This document shows, one piece after another, positions 18,215-26,432 of a DNA stretch of 36,501 nucleotides (positions are counted from its first letter, which is position 1; each line of letters starts with the position of its first letter). The notes beneath the pieces were generated by a model. That model ran no database searches and was not told the DNA's origin. It was given only the letters and a program-made list of their open reading frames with translations. The stretch lies in NCBI GenBank assembly GCA_937907585.1, contig CALCVH010000171.1:1-36501 (forward strand), written 5' to 3'. The DNA is from an uncultured Bacillota bacterium. GTDB lineage: Bacteria > Bacillota_I > Bacilli_A > Izemoplasmatales > UBA1188. The translations under genes were made by a program, and so were the position numbers.

Positions 18215-19141
18215 GTGGCCGTCAGTTTAAGAGCGAAATTTAAAAAGAATAAAAGATTGATTCCATTCGTAATACCTGCGATGCTTTTTGCGCTCATTTT
18301 TAGTTATTTACCAATGATTGGTATATTAATAGCGTTTAAGGAAAATCCTAATTTTGGTAGGTATCCAGCAATCGAAGCTTTTACTAGAGCGAAATGGACT
18401 TTAAATAATTTTAAAATCATTTTTTCAGATAGTGAAATACTCCATTATCTTGCGAATACACTTACTATTTCTATAATGAAAATAGTGATATTATTCCCTC
18501 TTCCTGTTGTTCTCGCAATAATGATATCTGAAGTTAAAAATAAAGTATTTTCATATGTTATACAAGCTATGGTATTCTTACCTCACTTCTTATCGTGGGT
18601 TGTTATTACAGGAATATTTAATAACCTACTAGATGTATATGGCCCTATCAATAACTTTATAGCGGTATTTAAAGAAAATCCTATATACTTTATGGGAGAA
18701 CCAAAACTATTTAAATGGCTTGTTGTATTAATTTCAGGTTGGAAAGAGATAGGATATAGTTCTATTGTTTATATAGCCGCTATTACCGCAATAAACCAAC
18801 AACTATATGAGGCAGCTGAAATTGATGGCGCAAATAAATTCCAACAGATCTGGCATATCACTATTCCTGGAATATTGCCTACAATAATGGTTATGTTAAT
18901 AATTCGTATTGGATATTTAATGGATGCTGGATTTGAACAAATATTTACTATGCTTAATTCATATACAAGAGAATCTGGTGAAATAATTGGTACTTATGTA
19001 TATAGATTAGGTTTAGGAACTGGTTCAAGAGATTATGGATTATCAACTGCGGTAGGATTATTTAATGGTATTGTTTCTATGATATTGATATTACTCACAA
19101 ACGCATTCTCTAAGAAGAAGTTTGGAACAGGATTATGGTGA
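18215..19141 (+). CDS. ABC sugar transporter permease, LplB type
   Basis: A 308-residue inner-membrane permease with about six transmembrane helices. The EAA loop that contacts the ATPase is visible as EAAEIDGANKFQQIWHITIP (about residues 200-219). The N-terminus SLRAKFKKNKRL followed by the first helix is typical of the LplB/UgpA-like partner of LipO-type binding proteins. The GTG start is supported by AAGGAGG 9 bases upstream. It lies 21 bases after the binding protein and its stop overlaps the second permease start. No ATPase gene is present in the cluster, so a multitask MsmX-like ATPase is presumably supplied in trans. Confidence 0.92.
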   Translation: MAVSLRAKFKKNKRLIPFVIPAMLFALIFSYLPMIGILIAFKENPNFGRYPAIEAFTRAKWTLNNFKIIFSDSEILHYLANTLTISIMKIVILFPLPVVLAIMISEVKNKVFSYVIQAMVFLPHFLSWVVITGIFNNLLDVYGPINNFIAVFKENPIYFMGEPKLFKWLVVLISGWKEIGYSSIVYIAAITAINQQLYEAAEIDGANKFQQIWHITIPGILPTIMVMLIIRIGYLMDAGFEQIFTMLNSYTRESGEIIGTYVYRLGLGTGSRDYGLSTAVGLFNGIVSMILILLTNAFSKKKFGTGLW

Positions 19142-20013
19142 TGGATATGGAAACAAGAATAGTAAAAAGAAAACATAAAAGAGTTAGCGCCTTTTCTGTT
19201 ACTAACTATGTATTACTAACATTTATTGGAATCGGATGTTTATTACCATTTTTAAATGTATTATCTAGCGCTCTATCAACAGCGAATTTACAAATTAACT
19301 TTACACCAAGAGGATTTACTTGGTTCAACTTCCAAACTGTATTTACTGACTTATCATTCTTTAGGGCTTTAGGTGTATCAATCCTTGTTACAGTGATGGG
19401 AACAGTGATATCTGTATCAGTAATGTTCTCCGCAGCTTACGCTCTATCTAAACCTAATTTCCCACTAAGAAAAGGCGTAATGATATTCTTTATCATCACT
19501 ATGATATTTACTGGTGGAATGGTTCCTAACTATATCGTGATGGGCATGTTAGGATTAACAAGAACAGTGTTTAGTTTAATATTCCCATCAGTATTACAAG
19601 TTTATAATTTAATATTAATGAAGAGTTATATTGAAAATCTTCCTAAAGAAATAGAAGAATCAGCTTATATTGATGGTGCCACAGAACTTCAAACATTACT
19701 AAAGATAATTCTTCCATTATCTTTACCATCAATAGCCTCTGTAACTCTTTTCACAGCTGTGACATATTGGAATAACTATACTAACGCTCTTATTTATTTA
19801 GGAACAGAAGAAAAGTGGTATCCATTATCACTTTATATCCTAAATCATATTAATAACGCTGCAGATCCTTTAGTTTATACTAAAGTTGATGTTCAAAAGT
19901 CAAATATTGAATCTGCGATGATTATAGTAAGTATAATTCCAATATTAATAGTATATCCATTTGTTCTAAAACATTTCACAAAAGGTGTAACTGTTGGAGG
20001 TGTAAAAGAATAA
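19141..20013 (+). CDS. ABC sugar transporter permease, AraQ/YtcP type
   Basis: This is the second permease, 290 residues from the chosen ATG, with six predicted membrane helices. The EAA loop is EESAYIDGATELQTLLKIIL, with ILPLSLPSIASV following. Family members pair with LplB-type permeases for import of oligosaccharides. An in-frame ATG at 19135 exists, but AGGA (19129-19132) is too close to it. The ATG at 19141 has proper spacing and forms a TGATG overlap with the previous gene, so I prefer it. The FAD-dependent oxidoreductase follows within 2 bases. Confidence 0.9.
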   Translation: MDMETRIVKRKHKRVSAFSVTNYVLLTFIGIGCLLPFLNVLSSALSTANLQINFTPRGFTWFNFQTVFTDLSFFRALGVSILVTVMGTVISVSVMFSAAYALSKPNFPLRKGVMIFFIITMIFTGGMVPNYIVMGMLGLTRTVFSLIFPSVLQVYNLILMKSYIENLPKEIEESAYIDGATELQTLLKIILPLSLPSIASVTLFTAVTYWNNYTNALIYLGTEEKWYPLSLYILNHINNAADPLVYTKVDVQKSNIESAMIIVSIIPILIVYPFVLKHFTKGVTVGGVKE

Positions 20014-20014
20014 T

Positions 20015-21577
20015 ATGGAAATGTATGATATTATCATATGCGGTGGTTCATTAGGTGGTACAATCGCCGCATATTCTGCATCTAAACAAAAGAAAAAAGT
20101 ATTGCTTCTAGAAGAAACTAAATGGATTGGTGGTCAATTAACTAGTCAGGCAGTTCCACCAGATGAACATAAGTGGATAGAAGAACAAGGTTCAACATTA
20201 TCATATAGAGAATATAGAAAAAAAGTAAGGGAACATTATGTTAATGATCCTAACTTTAAACGTGTTATTTTAGATAAAGGTGAACTAAAAAACGTTTCTG
20301 ATATGAAATTTGATCCAGGTTCATCTGAAGTAACTAGAATCGCTCATAGGCCTAAACTAGCATTAGAATTATTATATTCTATGTTAGAACTATATAATGG
20401 CAAGAACTTAACTATTATTACTAACGCTAAACTAATATCTTGTAAGAAGAAATACAATAAAATTATTTCGGTAACATATTTAATTAATAATGAACTAAAA
20501 GAGTTCTATGGAAAGATTTTCTTAGATGGAACTGATACTGGAGAATTATTACCATTATCAAAAACTGAATATCGTATAGGTGCTGAATCGAAAGAAGAAA
20601 CTCATGAAGAACACGCTTTAGATAAGGCTGATTATAATGATGTTCAGCCTATCACATATCCTCTTGCGATTAAACTTCATGAAACAGGCAACTATACAAT
20701 AGAAAAACCTAAAGAATATGATAGGTTTAATAGTATGATGATGGATTATGATAAATATAAAATATTTTCAATGTATGGTCCTGATTCATCAAATGGTAAA
20801 GCTAGAAGATTTGGGATGTTCTATGGAGAAAAAGATGAAAATGGTAATGAACTATTTCCATTATTCGTTTATAGAAGAATAGTATGTAAGGACAATTATA
20901 TTGATAATAAAGATATAAATGATATTACTCTATTAAATTGGCCACAAAATGATTATTTTATGGGCAATATCTATAATACAGATGATGTAGAAAAAGAAAA
21001 ATATTACGCAAAACAACTATCGCTTTCATTCTTGTATTATCTTCAAACTGAAGTTGATAGACCGGATGGCCTAAAAGGATATCCTAATTTTGAATTAGTA
21101 TATGATGAACTAGGAAGCGATGATGGTCTATCTTTAGCTCCTTATATTAGAGAATCAAGAAGAATCGTCTCTAGATTTACAATTACAGAAGAGATGATTA
21201 AAGAAGGCTCAAATCCAGATTTTGTTGATTCAGTTGGTGTTGGCTATTATCCAATAGATATCCATATTACTACAAATTCACATTCTTTCTTCTTTATGCC
21301 TGCGGAAAGATTCACAATACCTCTTGGTTCAATGATTCCAATAAAGACTAAGAATTTAATTCCAGCTTGTAAAAACATTGGAACAACACATTTAACAAAT
21401 GGATCATATAGACTACACCCTATCGAATGGAATATAGGTGAAGTAGCAGGATTCCTCGCATCTTATGTATTAGATAAAAATATAGACATAAAGAATGTCT
21501 ATGAGAATAAGAATCTATTAAAGGATTTTCAAAATTTATTATTAGAAAATGGAATCCAGTTACACTGGAATAAATAA
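20015..21577 (+). CDS. FAD-dependent oxidoreductase (FAD_oxidored type)
   Basis: A 520-residue flavoprotein. The N-terminal dinucleotide-binding motif reads IIICGGSLGGTIAA (residues 6-19), a variant of G-x-G-x-x-G, followed by the acidic end of strand 2 in LLLEETKWIGGQLTSQ. This GGQLT region is characteristic of the FAD_oxidored family (PF12831), commonly found in carbohydrate-utilisation clusters. A second FAD segment, FLDGTDTGELL, is near residue 175, and the C-terminal NIGTTHLTNGSYRLHPIEWNIGE segment fits the family's closing FAD contact. There is no signal peptide, so it is cytoplasmic. The physiological substrate is unknown; oxidation of an imported sugar or glycoside is a reasonable inference from context. 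GGAGGTG lies 12 bases before the ATG, within the end of the permease gene. Confidence 0.87.
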   Translation: MEMYDIIICGGSLGGTIAAYSASKQKKKVLLLEETKWIGGQLTSQAVPPDEHKWIEEQGSTLSYREYRKKVREHYVNDPNFKRVILDKGELKNVSDMKFDPGSSEVTRIAHRPKLALELLYSMLELYNGKNLTIITNAKLISCKKKYNKIISVTYLINNELKEFYGKIFLDGTDTGELLPLSKTEYRIGAESKEETHEEHALDKADYNDVQPITYPLAIKLHETGNYTIEKPKEYDRFNSMMMDYDKYKIFSMYGPDSSNGKARRFGMFYGEKDENGNELFPLFVYRRIVCKDNYIDNKDINDITLLNWPQNDYFMGNIYNTDDVEKEKYYAKQLSLSFLYYLQTEVDRPDGLKGYPNFELVYDELGSDDGLSLAPYIRESRRIVSRFTITEEMIKEGSNPDFVDSVGVGYYPIDIHITTNSHSFFFMPAERFTIPLGSMIPIKTKNLIPACKNIGTTHLTNGSYRLHPIEWNIGEVAGFLASYVLDKNIDIKNVYENKNLLKDFQNLLLENGIQLHWNK

Positions 21578-21586
21578 CAATTAACA

Positions 21587-21617
21587 ATAAAGGCTGTACA
21601 AAATCCACAGCCTTTAT
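21587..21617. terminator. Hairpin terminator between convergent genes
   Basis: ATAAAGGCTGT (21587-21597) pairs perfectly with ACAGCCTTTAT (21607-21617) around a 9-base loop. It lies between the ends of the FAD oxidoreductase (+) and def (-) genes and covers the def stop codon, so it can serve both directions. The T runs on either side are weak. Confidence 0.65.
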
Positions 21618-22159
21618 ATTTGTTCCGCATCCTTAACGTTGTTAGTTATTTTGTCAGTAAATAGAACGCCATTTAAATGATCAAATTCATGTTGGAATAC
21701 AATTGATGGATAACCAGAGAACGTTAATCTATCTTCTTTTAATTCGTTTGTTAAAGGATAATAAAATATTCCTTTAACTTTTATTTTTTTATGTCTTAAT
21801 ACGACCCCTGATTTTCCAGGTACTGATAAACATCCCTCGCCACCACCAAGATATTCCATTTGAACACTTTCAGCGATTATTTCAGGATTATATACAACAA
21901 ATTCAACAAGTTCATTATTATTGTCTTCACATAAAACAGCGAAGAACCTTTTTGAAATAGCTATTTGTGGCGCAGCTAACCCTACTCCAGGAGTTAGATT
22001 ATATTTCTTTGACTTTTTTTCATCTTGGCTATATTCAAGATACTTAAGCATTTTTTTACCAGTTGATAAATCAGCTTTAGTGATTGGAACACTTACTGGC
22101 TCCGCAATTTTTCTTAATATTTCATTGCCATCTTTAATTATATTTTCATTTGTTATCAT
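21614..22159 (-). CDS. def: Peptide deformylase
   Basis: An enzyme of 181 residues that removes the formyl group from the initiator methionine of nascent proteins, using a metal ion. All three family motifs are present: GVGLAAPQI (motif 1), EGCLSVPG (motif 2, metal-binding Cys) and QHEFDHLNG (motif 3, two metal-binding His and the catalytic Glu). The long segment between the N-terminus and motif 1 and the short C-terminal tail fit type 2 enzymes of Gram-positive bacteria. A TTG at 22174 is in frame, but the ATG at 22159 has GAAGGT 7 bases upstream and is preferred. fmt lies about 4.3 kb away on the other strand, past an ATPase gene and priA. Confidence 0.94.
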   Translation of the reverse strand: MITNENIIKDGNEILRKIAEPVSVPITKADLSTGKKMLKYLEYSQDEKKSKKYNLTPGVGLAAPQIAISKRFFAVLCEDNNNELVEFVVYNPEIIAESVQMEYLGGGEGCLSVPGKSGVVLRHKKIKVKGIFYYPLTNELKEDRLTFSGYPSIVFQHEFDHLNGVLFTDKITNNVKDAEQI

Positions 22160-22178
22160 ATTATTTACCTTCAAAACT

Positions 22179-22187
22179 ATTATATCA
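22179..22187 (-). promoter_or_regulatory. Extended -10 promoter of def
   Basis: Read on the minus strand the bases are TGATATAAT, a perfect extended -10 (TG, one base, TATAAT). The expected transcription start is only about a dozen bases before the def ATG at 22159, leaving a very short leader that just includes the GAAGGT ribosome site. No good -35 box is visible, as is common for extended -10 promoters. Confidence 0.5.
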
Positions 22188-22315
22188 TATTATCAAAAAA
22201 TATACTTATTTGTGAGTTTATACCTCCAGAACAGTCTTAATGGAAATACAATTAAAAAATCGCTCAATAAATATTGGCTTTTTCCTTTTAAATTCTAAAT
22301 CTTAAAAAACAAGAA

Positions 22316-22353
22316 TCCGAGGTTTCAGACAAAATTTCTTCCGAAACCTCGGA
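22316..22353. repeat. Hairpin element, copy 1
   Basis: TCCGAGGTTTC (22316-22326) pairs perfectly with GAAACCTCGGA (22343-22353) around a 16-base loop. A second related hairpin lies 63 bases further on. The two occupy the roughly 310-bp gap between the divergent def and ATPase genes, so neither can be a terminator for those two genes. Nothing else was found in 22188-22315 apart from AT-rich sequence. Confidence 0.8.
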
Positions 22354-22375
22354 AAAATACCCACTTTTTAGGAAC

Positions 22376-22419
22376 AAATCCGAGGTTTTAAAGAGAATTA
22401 GCTCCAAAACCTCGGATTT
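22376..22419. repeat. Hairpin element, copy 2
   Basis: AAATCCGAGGTTTT (22376-22389) pairs perfectly over 14 bases with AAAACCTCGGATTT (22406-22419), again with a 16-base loop. The core CCGAGGTTT arms equal those of copy 1, and about 10 of 16 loop positions match, including the TCC at its end. It lies about 50 bases before the ATPase start. A TATAAT at 22453-22458 follows it. Confidence 0.8.
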
Positions 22420-22471
22420 TGCTTGATTAAAATTAGTGGTTTGTATTACAATTATAATGAGGTTATAAGGT

Positions 22472-23911
22472 ATGGAAATAATAGGAAGAAAAAAGGAAAT
22501 TGAAGAATTAAATCTTATATATGAATCCGATAATCCAGAGTTTGTTGCGCTGTTCGGAAGAAGAAGAGTTGGAAAAACTTTTTTGATTAATAAAATGTTT
22601 TCATCTCGCTTTTCTTTTAAACATACAGCGTTATCAATTATTAATGAAGATACTGATGAAAAAATAACAACCAAAGATCAATTAAATCATTTTAAAGAAT
22701 CATTGATTAAATATGGATATTCTGGTAAAAGAACCATAGATGATTGGTTTCAAGCTTTTTATGCTTTAGAAGAACTGCTTGAAAGAAAAGCGAATGAGAG
22801 AATGGTTGTTTTTCTTGATGAATTACCTTGGTTAGATACTCCTGGATCTAAATTTGTGAATGCATTAGAATCTTTTTGGAATTCATGGGCGAACGATAAA
22901 AACATAATGCTTATAGTTTGTGGTAGCGCAAATGCGTGGATGACTAAAAAAATGTTGAATAACTATGGTGGACTATATAATAGAATAACTAGAGAAATTG
23001 AACTAATGCCATTTACTTTAAAAGAGTGTGAAGATTTTTTAAATGAGAAAAATGTAATTTTTTCTCGTTATGATATTGTTCAATTATATATGACAGTTGG
23101 TGGTATACCATTTTATTTAGATAAAATTGATAATAGATTTTCTTTACCACAAAACATAGATAGATTATTCTTTACTAAAGGTGCGTCATTAAAAAGAGAG
23201 TTTGGTATGTTATTTAAATCAACTTTTAAAAATCCAAATTTTGTTATGGACATCGTTAAACTATTATCAAGAAAAAACATTGGTTATTCTAGAAGCGAAA
23301 TTATTAAAGAATTAAAAACTGAAGATGGAGAAGTGATTTCTAATGCGTTAAATGCTTTATCTTCAAGTGGATTTATTATTAAATATCGACCTTTAACTTC
23401 TGACAGAAAAACTTTATTATATAAACTAATAGATCCATTCTGCTTATTCTATCTTCATTTTGTAGACAACAATATGTCTTTTGAAGAAAATATGTTTGAA
23501 TTGAATTACGAATCAACAAAAATCAATGTATGGCGTGGCTTAGCTTTTGAGAATGTTTGTTTCAATCATATAAACCAAATTAAAAATGCATTAAAGATAT
23601 CAAATGTAAGCGCTTATTATTATCCATTTATATATACGAAAGATGGAAAGATTGGTTCACAAATAGATTTAATAATCGATAGAAAAGACAACATTGTTAA
23701 TATGTGTGAAGTAAAGTTCTATAATGGAGAGTATTTGTTATCTAAAGATAATTATTTAAATCTAATAACAAAAGATAAAACACTATCAGAATTCTTAAAT
23801 AAAAGACAAGTAATAAGAAATACATTAATAACTACATTTGGTTTAAGAAAGAATGAATATTCATCATCATACCAATATTGCATAACGCTTGATGATTTAT
23901 TTAACGAATAA
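22472..23911 (+). CDS. AAA ATPase with nuclease-like C-terminal domain (DUF234 type)
   Basis: A 479-residue protein of the archaeal-type ATPase family. The N-terminal domain has Walker A GRRRVGKTFL (residues 30-39), Walker B MVVFLDELPWLD near residue 115 and a sensor-like CGSANAWM near residue 150. A winged-helix-like region follows (SRSEIIKEL, ALSSSGFIIKYR). The C-terminal part fits DUF234, a PDDEXK-nuclease-like fold: GSQIDLIIDR and then CEVKFYNGEY supply the Asp and Glu-x-Lys residues. The biological role of this family is not established; members often occur in several copies and seem horizontally mobile. It sits between def and priA-fmt, preceded by two related hairpins, and may be an insertion into an older translation/replication gene cluster. 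It overlaps no other plausible gene. Confidence 0.85.
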   Translation: MEIIGRKKEIEELNLIYESDNPEFVALFGRRRVGKTFLINKMFSSRFSFKHTALSIINEDTDEKITTKDQLNHFKESLIKYGYSGKRTIDDWFQAFYALEELLERKANERMVVFLDELPWLDTPGSKFVNALESFWNSWANDKNIMLIVCGSANAWMTKKMLNNYGGLYNRITREIELMPFTLKECEDFLNEKNVIFSRYDIVQLYMTVGGIPFYLDKIDNRFSLPQNIDRLFFTKGASLKREFGMLFKSTFKNPNFVMDIVKLLSRKNIGYSRSEIIKELKTEDGEVISNALNALSSSGFIIKYRPLTSDRKTLLYKLIDPFCLFYLHFVDNNMSFEENMFELNYESTKINVWRGLAFENVCFNHINQIKNALKISNVSAYYYPFIYTKDGKIGSQIDLIIDRKDNIVNMCEVKFYNGEYLLSKDNYLNLITKDKTLSEFLNKRQVIRNTLITTFGLRKNEYSSSYQYCITLDDLFNE

Positions 23912-24021
23912 TTAAATTCTATATAATTAGTGTTAATTTATATGATTATATGCCATACGTGGTATGATAATTTAACTATAATTAAATAAACAATTGTATT
24001 TAAAGAAGATATTTAAAAGTG

Positions 24022-24027
24022 TATAAT
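24022..24027 (+). promoter_or_regulatory. Candidate -10 box of priA-fmt
   Basis: TATAAT lies 46 bases before the priA ATG, with AAGGAG (24059-24064) at 9-base spacing as ribosome site. No -35 box at proper distance is convincing. A small inverted repeat, CATAC-GTG-GTATG (23954-23966), lies further upstream. The rest of 23912-24021 is AT-rich without a gene. Confidence 0.4.
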
Positions 24028-24073
24028 TTATATATCAAATATTTCAACAAATATTAATAAGGAGTATTAAAAG

Positions 24074-26416
24074 ATGCTGATAGCGGAAGTGATTCTTGAT
24101 CTAAAAAATAAATCAGTAGATAAACCTTTTTCTTACCTCGTTCCAGAGAGGTTTTTAGATGTTGTTGAAATAGGCGAAAGATGCTACGTTGAATTTTCTA
24201 ATTTTAAAAGAATGGGTTTTATTATCAATTTAACTGATAAAGAACCAGATATTAAATTAAAAGAAATAGATGATTTAATTGATATTGAACCAGTAGTCAC
24301 AAAAGAACTAATAGATGTAGCGTTATATTTATCAAAAACCAGTTGTTATCCATTAATTAGTTATCTTGAGACTATGATTCCAAATGCGCTCAAGGTTAAT
24401 TATTCAAAAAAAGTTACTCTTTTAGATAAGAATGATTTTAGATTAGGGTTAATATTTGGTGATGATGACACGCTTGATTATAATAAAATAGATAAATCAG
24501 ATTTACCTACCATTAAAGAAGCGTTAAATAATAAACAGGTAGAGATAAACTTTAAGTATTTAACTAAAGAATCAATTAAATATGAAAAGATAGTAGAAAT
24601 TGATACTGTTCCTGATAAATTAACTGAAAGAAGAAAAGAGATTGTAGATTATATCAGAAATAATGGTAACAGTGTTCAGTGGCTCAAATTAAGAGATGAA
24701 CTATCCGTATCATTAGATACTATTAAAAGGATGGAAGAACTAAATATTATTAGAATATATGAAAAAGAAATCTTTAGAAAGGTTGAGACATTAAAACCAT
24801 TAAACGATAAGAAAGTAGTATTTACAGATGAACAAAAAGCTGTATTTAATGAACTATATGAACATTTAGATAAAGATGATGTGTATTTGCTTCACGGAAT
24901 TACAGGAAGCGGAAAAACAGAAATATATCTTAATTTAATAGAGAAAGTATTAGAAAAAGGTAAAGAAGCGATTATTCTTGTTCCTGAAATATCGCTTACA
25001 CCGATGATGACCAACAGATTTAAATCTAGGTTTGGTGAACAGGTCGCAATCTTCCATTCAGAATTATCTGATAATGTTAGATATGATGAATGGAGAAAAG
25101 TTTTAAGAGGAGAAGTAAAAATCGCAGTAGGCGCTAGAAGCGCTATCTTTACACCGTTTACTAACTTAGGAATAATCATTATCGATGAGGAACATGAACA
25201 ATCTTATAAACAGGATTCATCTCCTATATATCACGCTAAGGATGTTGCGGAATATAGGACCAAAAAACATGGATGTATGTTGCTTCTTGGAAGCGCTACA
25301 CCATCGATAGAATCATACGCAAAATGTTTTAAAGGTGTATATAAGAAAGTTGAACTTAAGAATAGACACAATAATTATGGACTTCCAAAAACTGAAGTAG
25401 TTGATCTTAATTTAGAGTTTAGATTAGGAATGCAGGGTTACGTCTCTGATAAGCTTAAAAACGAGATAGAAAAAAGGTTAGATAAAGGCGAACAATCACT
25501 TCTACTATTAAATAGAAGAGGATATTCAAATTATATTATGTGCAGAGCCTGTGGTAATGTTGAAAAATGTCCAAATTGCGACGTTTCCTTGACATATCAC
25601 GACTTTGATAAAACCTTAAAATGCCACTACTGTGGATATGAAAAGACTATAGAATATAAATGTAGCGTATGCGGTAGTAAATATCTAGAAAAAATAGGCT
25701 TTGGTACAGAAAAACTAGAAGAAGAATTAAAGAATACTTTCCCTAACGCTAGAGTGATTAGAATGGATAATGATACCACAAGAGGAAAGAATGGACATGA
25801 AAGAGTTCTTTATGATTTTGAGAATAATGGTGATATATTAATTGGAACTCAAATGATAGCGAAAGGTTTAGATTTTCCTAATGTTACTCTAGTTGGGGTT
25901 ATCAATATAGACCAGTCATTAAAGATTCCAGACTTTAGAAGCAAGGAAAATACTTTTGAATTGTTAACCCAAGTTTCGGGCAGAGCTGGAAGAGGAACTA
26001 AACCTGGTTTAGTGATAGTTCAAACATATAATAAAGATCATTATGCGATTAAATATGGTCTTGAACAAAATTATATTGGTTTCTTTAATGAAGAGATGAA
26101 AGTAAGAAAGATCGCAAGATTCGTTCCATTCTACTACATGACTCAAATTAAAGTAAAATCTAAAGAACTAAACATAGCTTACCTTGAAGCGACTAGAATA
26201 AAAGAACAATTATCAATGTCTTTTAATGAAGATGAACTAATTGTTTTAGGACCTCTTCAACCAACTATCACAAGAATAGATAATTTCTATATCTTCAATA
26301 TTTTATTAAAATATAAAAATATTACTGGATTAGATGAAGCGTTAAAAAGAATATACGATGATTCAATGAAAAAGGATATTCTTGTATCAATAGATAGATT
26401 CCCTACTTCATTTTAA
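24074..26416 (+). CDS. priA: Primosomal helicase PriA
   Basis: A 780-residue superfamily 2 DNA helicase that restarts stalled replication forks. The N-terminal DNA-binding domain (VILDLKNKSVDKPFSYLVP) is followed by the helicase core with Walker A GITGSGKTEIY near residue 275, the DEEH box IIDEEHEQSYKQ near residue 370, and LLGSATPS. A zinc-binding insertion with paired cysteines is clear (CRACGNVEKCPNCD, CHYCGY, CSVCGS, residues about 490-540). GTQMIAKGLDFPNVT and QVSGRAGRG form the C-terminal helicase motifs. Length and domain order are normal. It is co-directional with fmt, 16 bases apart. Confidence 0.96.
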   Translation: MLIAEVILDLKNKSVDKPFSYLVPERFLDVVEIGERCYVEFSNFKRMGFIINLTDKEPDIKLKEIDDLIDIEPVVTKELIDVALYLSKTSCYPLISYLETMIPNALKVNYSKKVTLLDKNDFRLGLIFGDDDTLDYNKIDKSDLPTIKEALNNKQVEINFKYLTKESIKYEKIVEIDTVPDKLTERRKEIVDYIRNNGNSVQWLKLRDELSVSLDTIKRMEELNIIRIYEKEIFRKVETLKPLNDKKVVFTDEQKAVFNELYEHLDKDDVYLLHGITGSGKTEIYLNLIEKVLEKGKEAIILVPEISLTPMMTNRFKSRFGEQVAIFHSELSDNVRYDEWRKVLRGEVKIAVGARSAIFTPFTNLGIIIIDEEHEQSYKQDSSPIYHAKDVAEYRTKKHGCMLLLGSATPSIESYAKCFKGVYKKVELKNRHNNYGLPKTEVVDLNLEFRLGMQGYVSDKLKNEIEKRLDKGEQSLLLLNRRGYSNYIMCRACGNVEKCPNCDVSLTYHDFDKTLKCHYCGYEKTIEYKCSVCGSKYLEKIGFGTEKLEEELKNTFPNARVIRMDNDTTRGKNGHERVLYDFENNGDILIGTQMIAKGLDFPNVTLVGVINIDQSLKIPDFRSKENTFELLTQVSGRAGRGTKPGLVIVQTYNKDHYAIKYGLEQNYIGFFNEEMKVRKIARFVPFYYMTQIKVKSKELNIAYLEATRIKEQLSMSFNEDELIVLGPLQPTITRIDNFYIFNILLKYKNITGLDEALKRIYDDSMKKDILVSIDRFPTSF

Positions 26417-26432
26417 AAACTAGGAGGTACAA

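Noticed and set aside
21921..22298. Plus-strand frame of 125 codons antisense to def
   Set aside because: Shadow of def; hydrophobic composition only.
22288..22674. Minus-strand frame of 128 codons across the paired hairpins and ATPase start
   Set aside because: Overlaps the well-supported ATPase gene and has no recognisable product.
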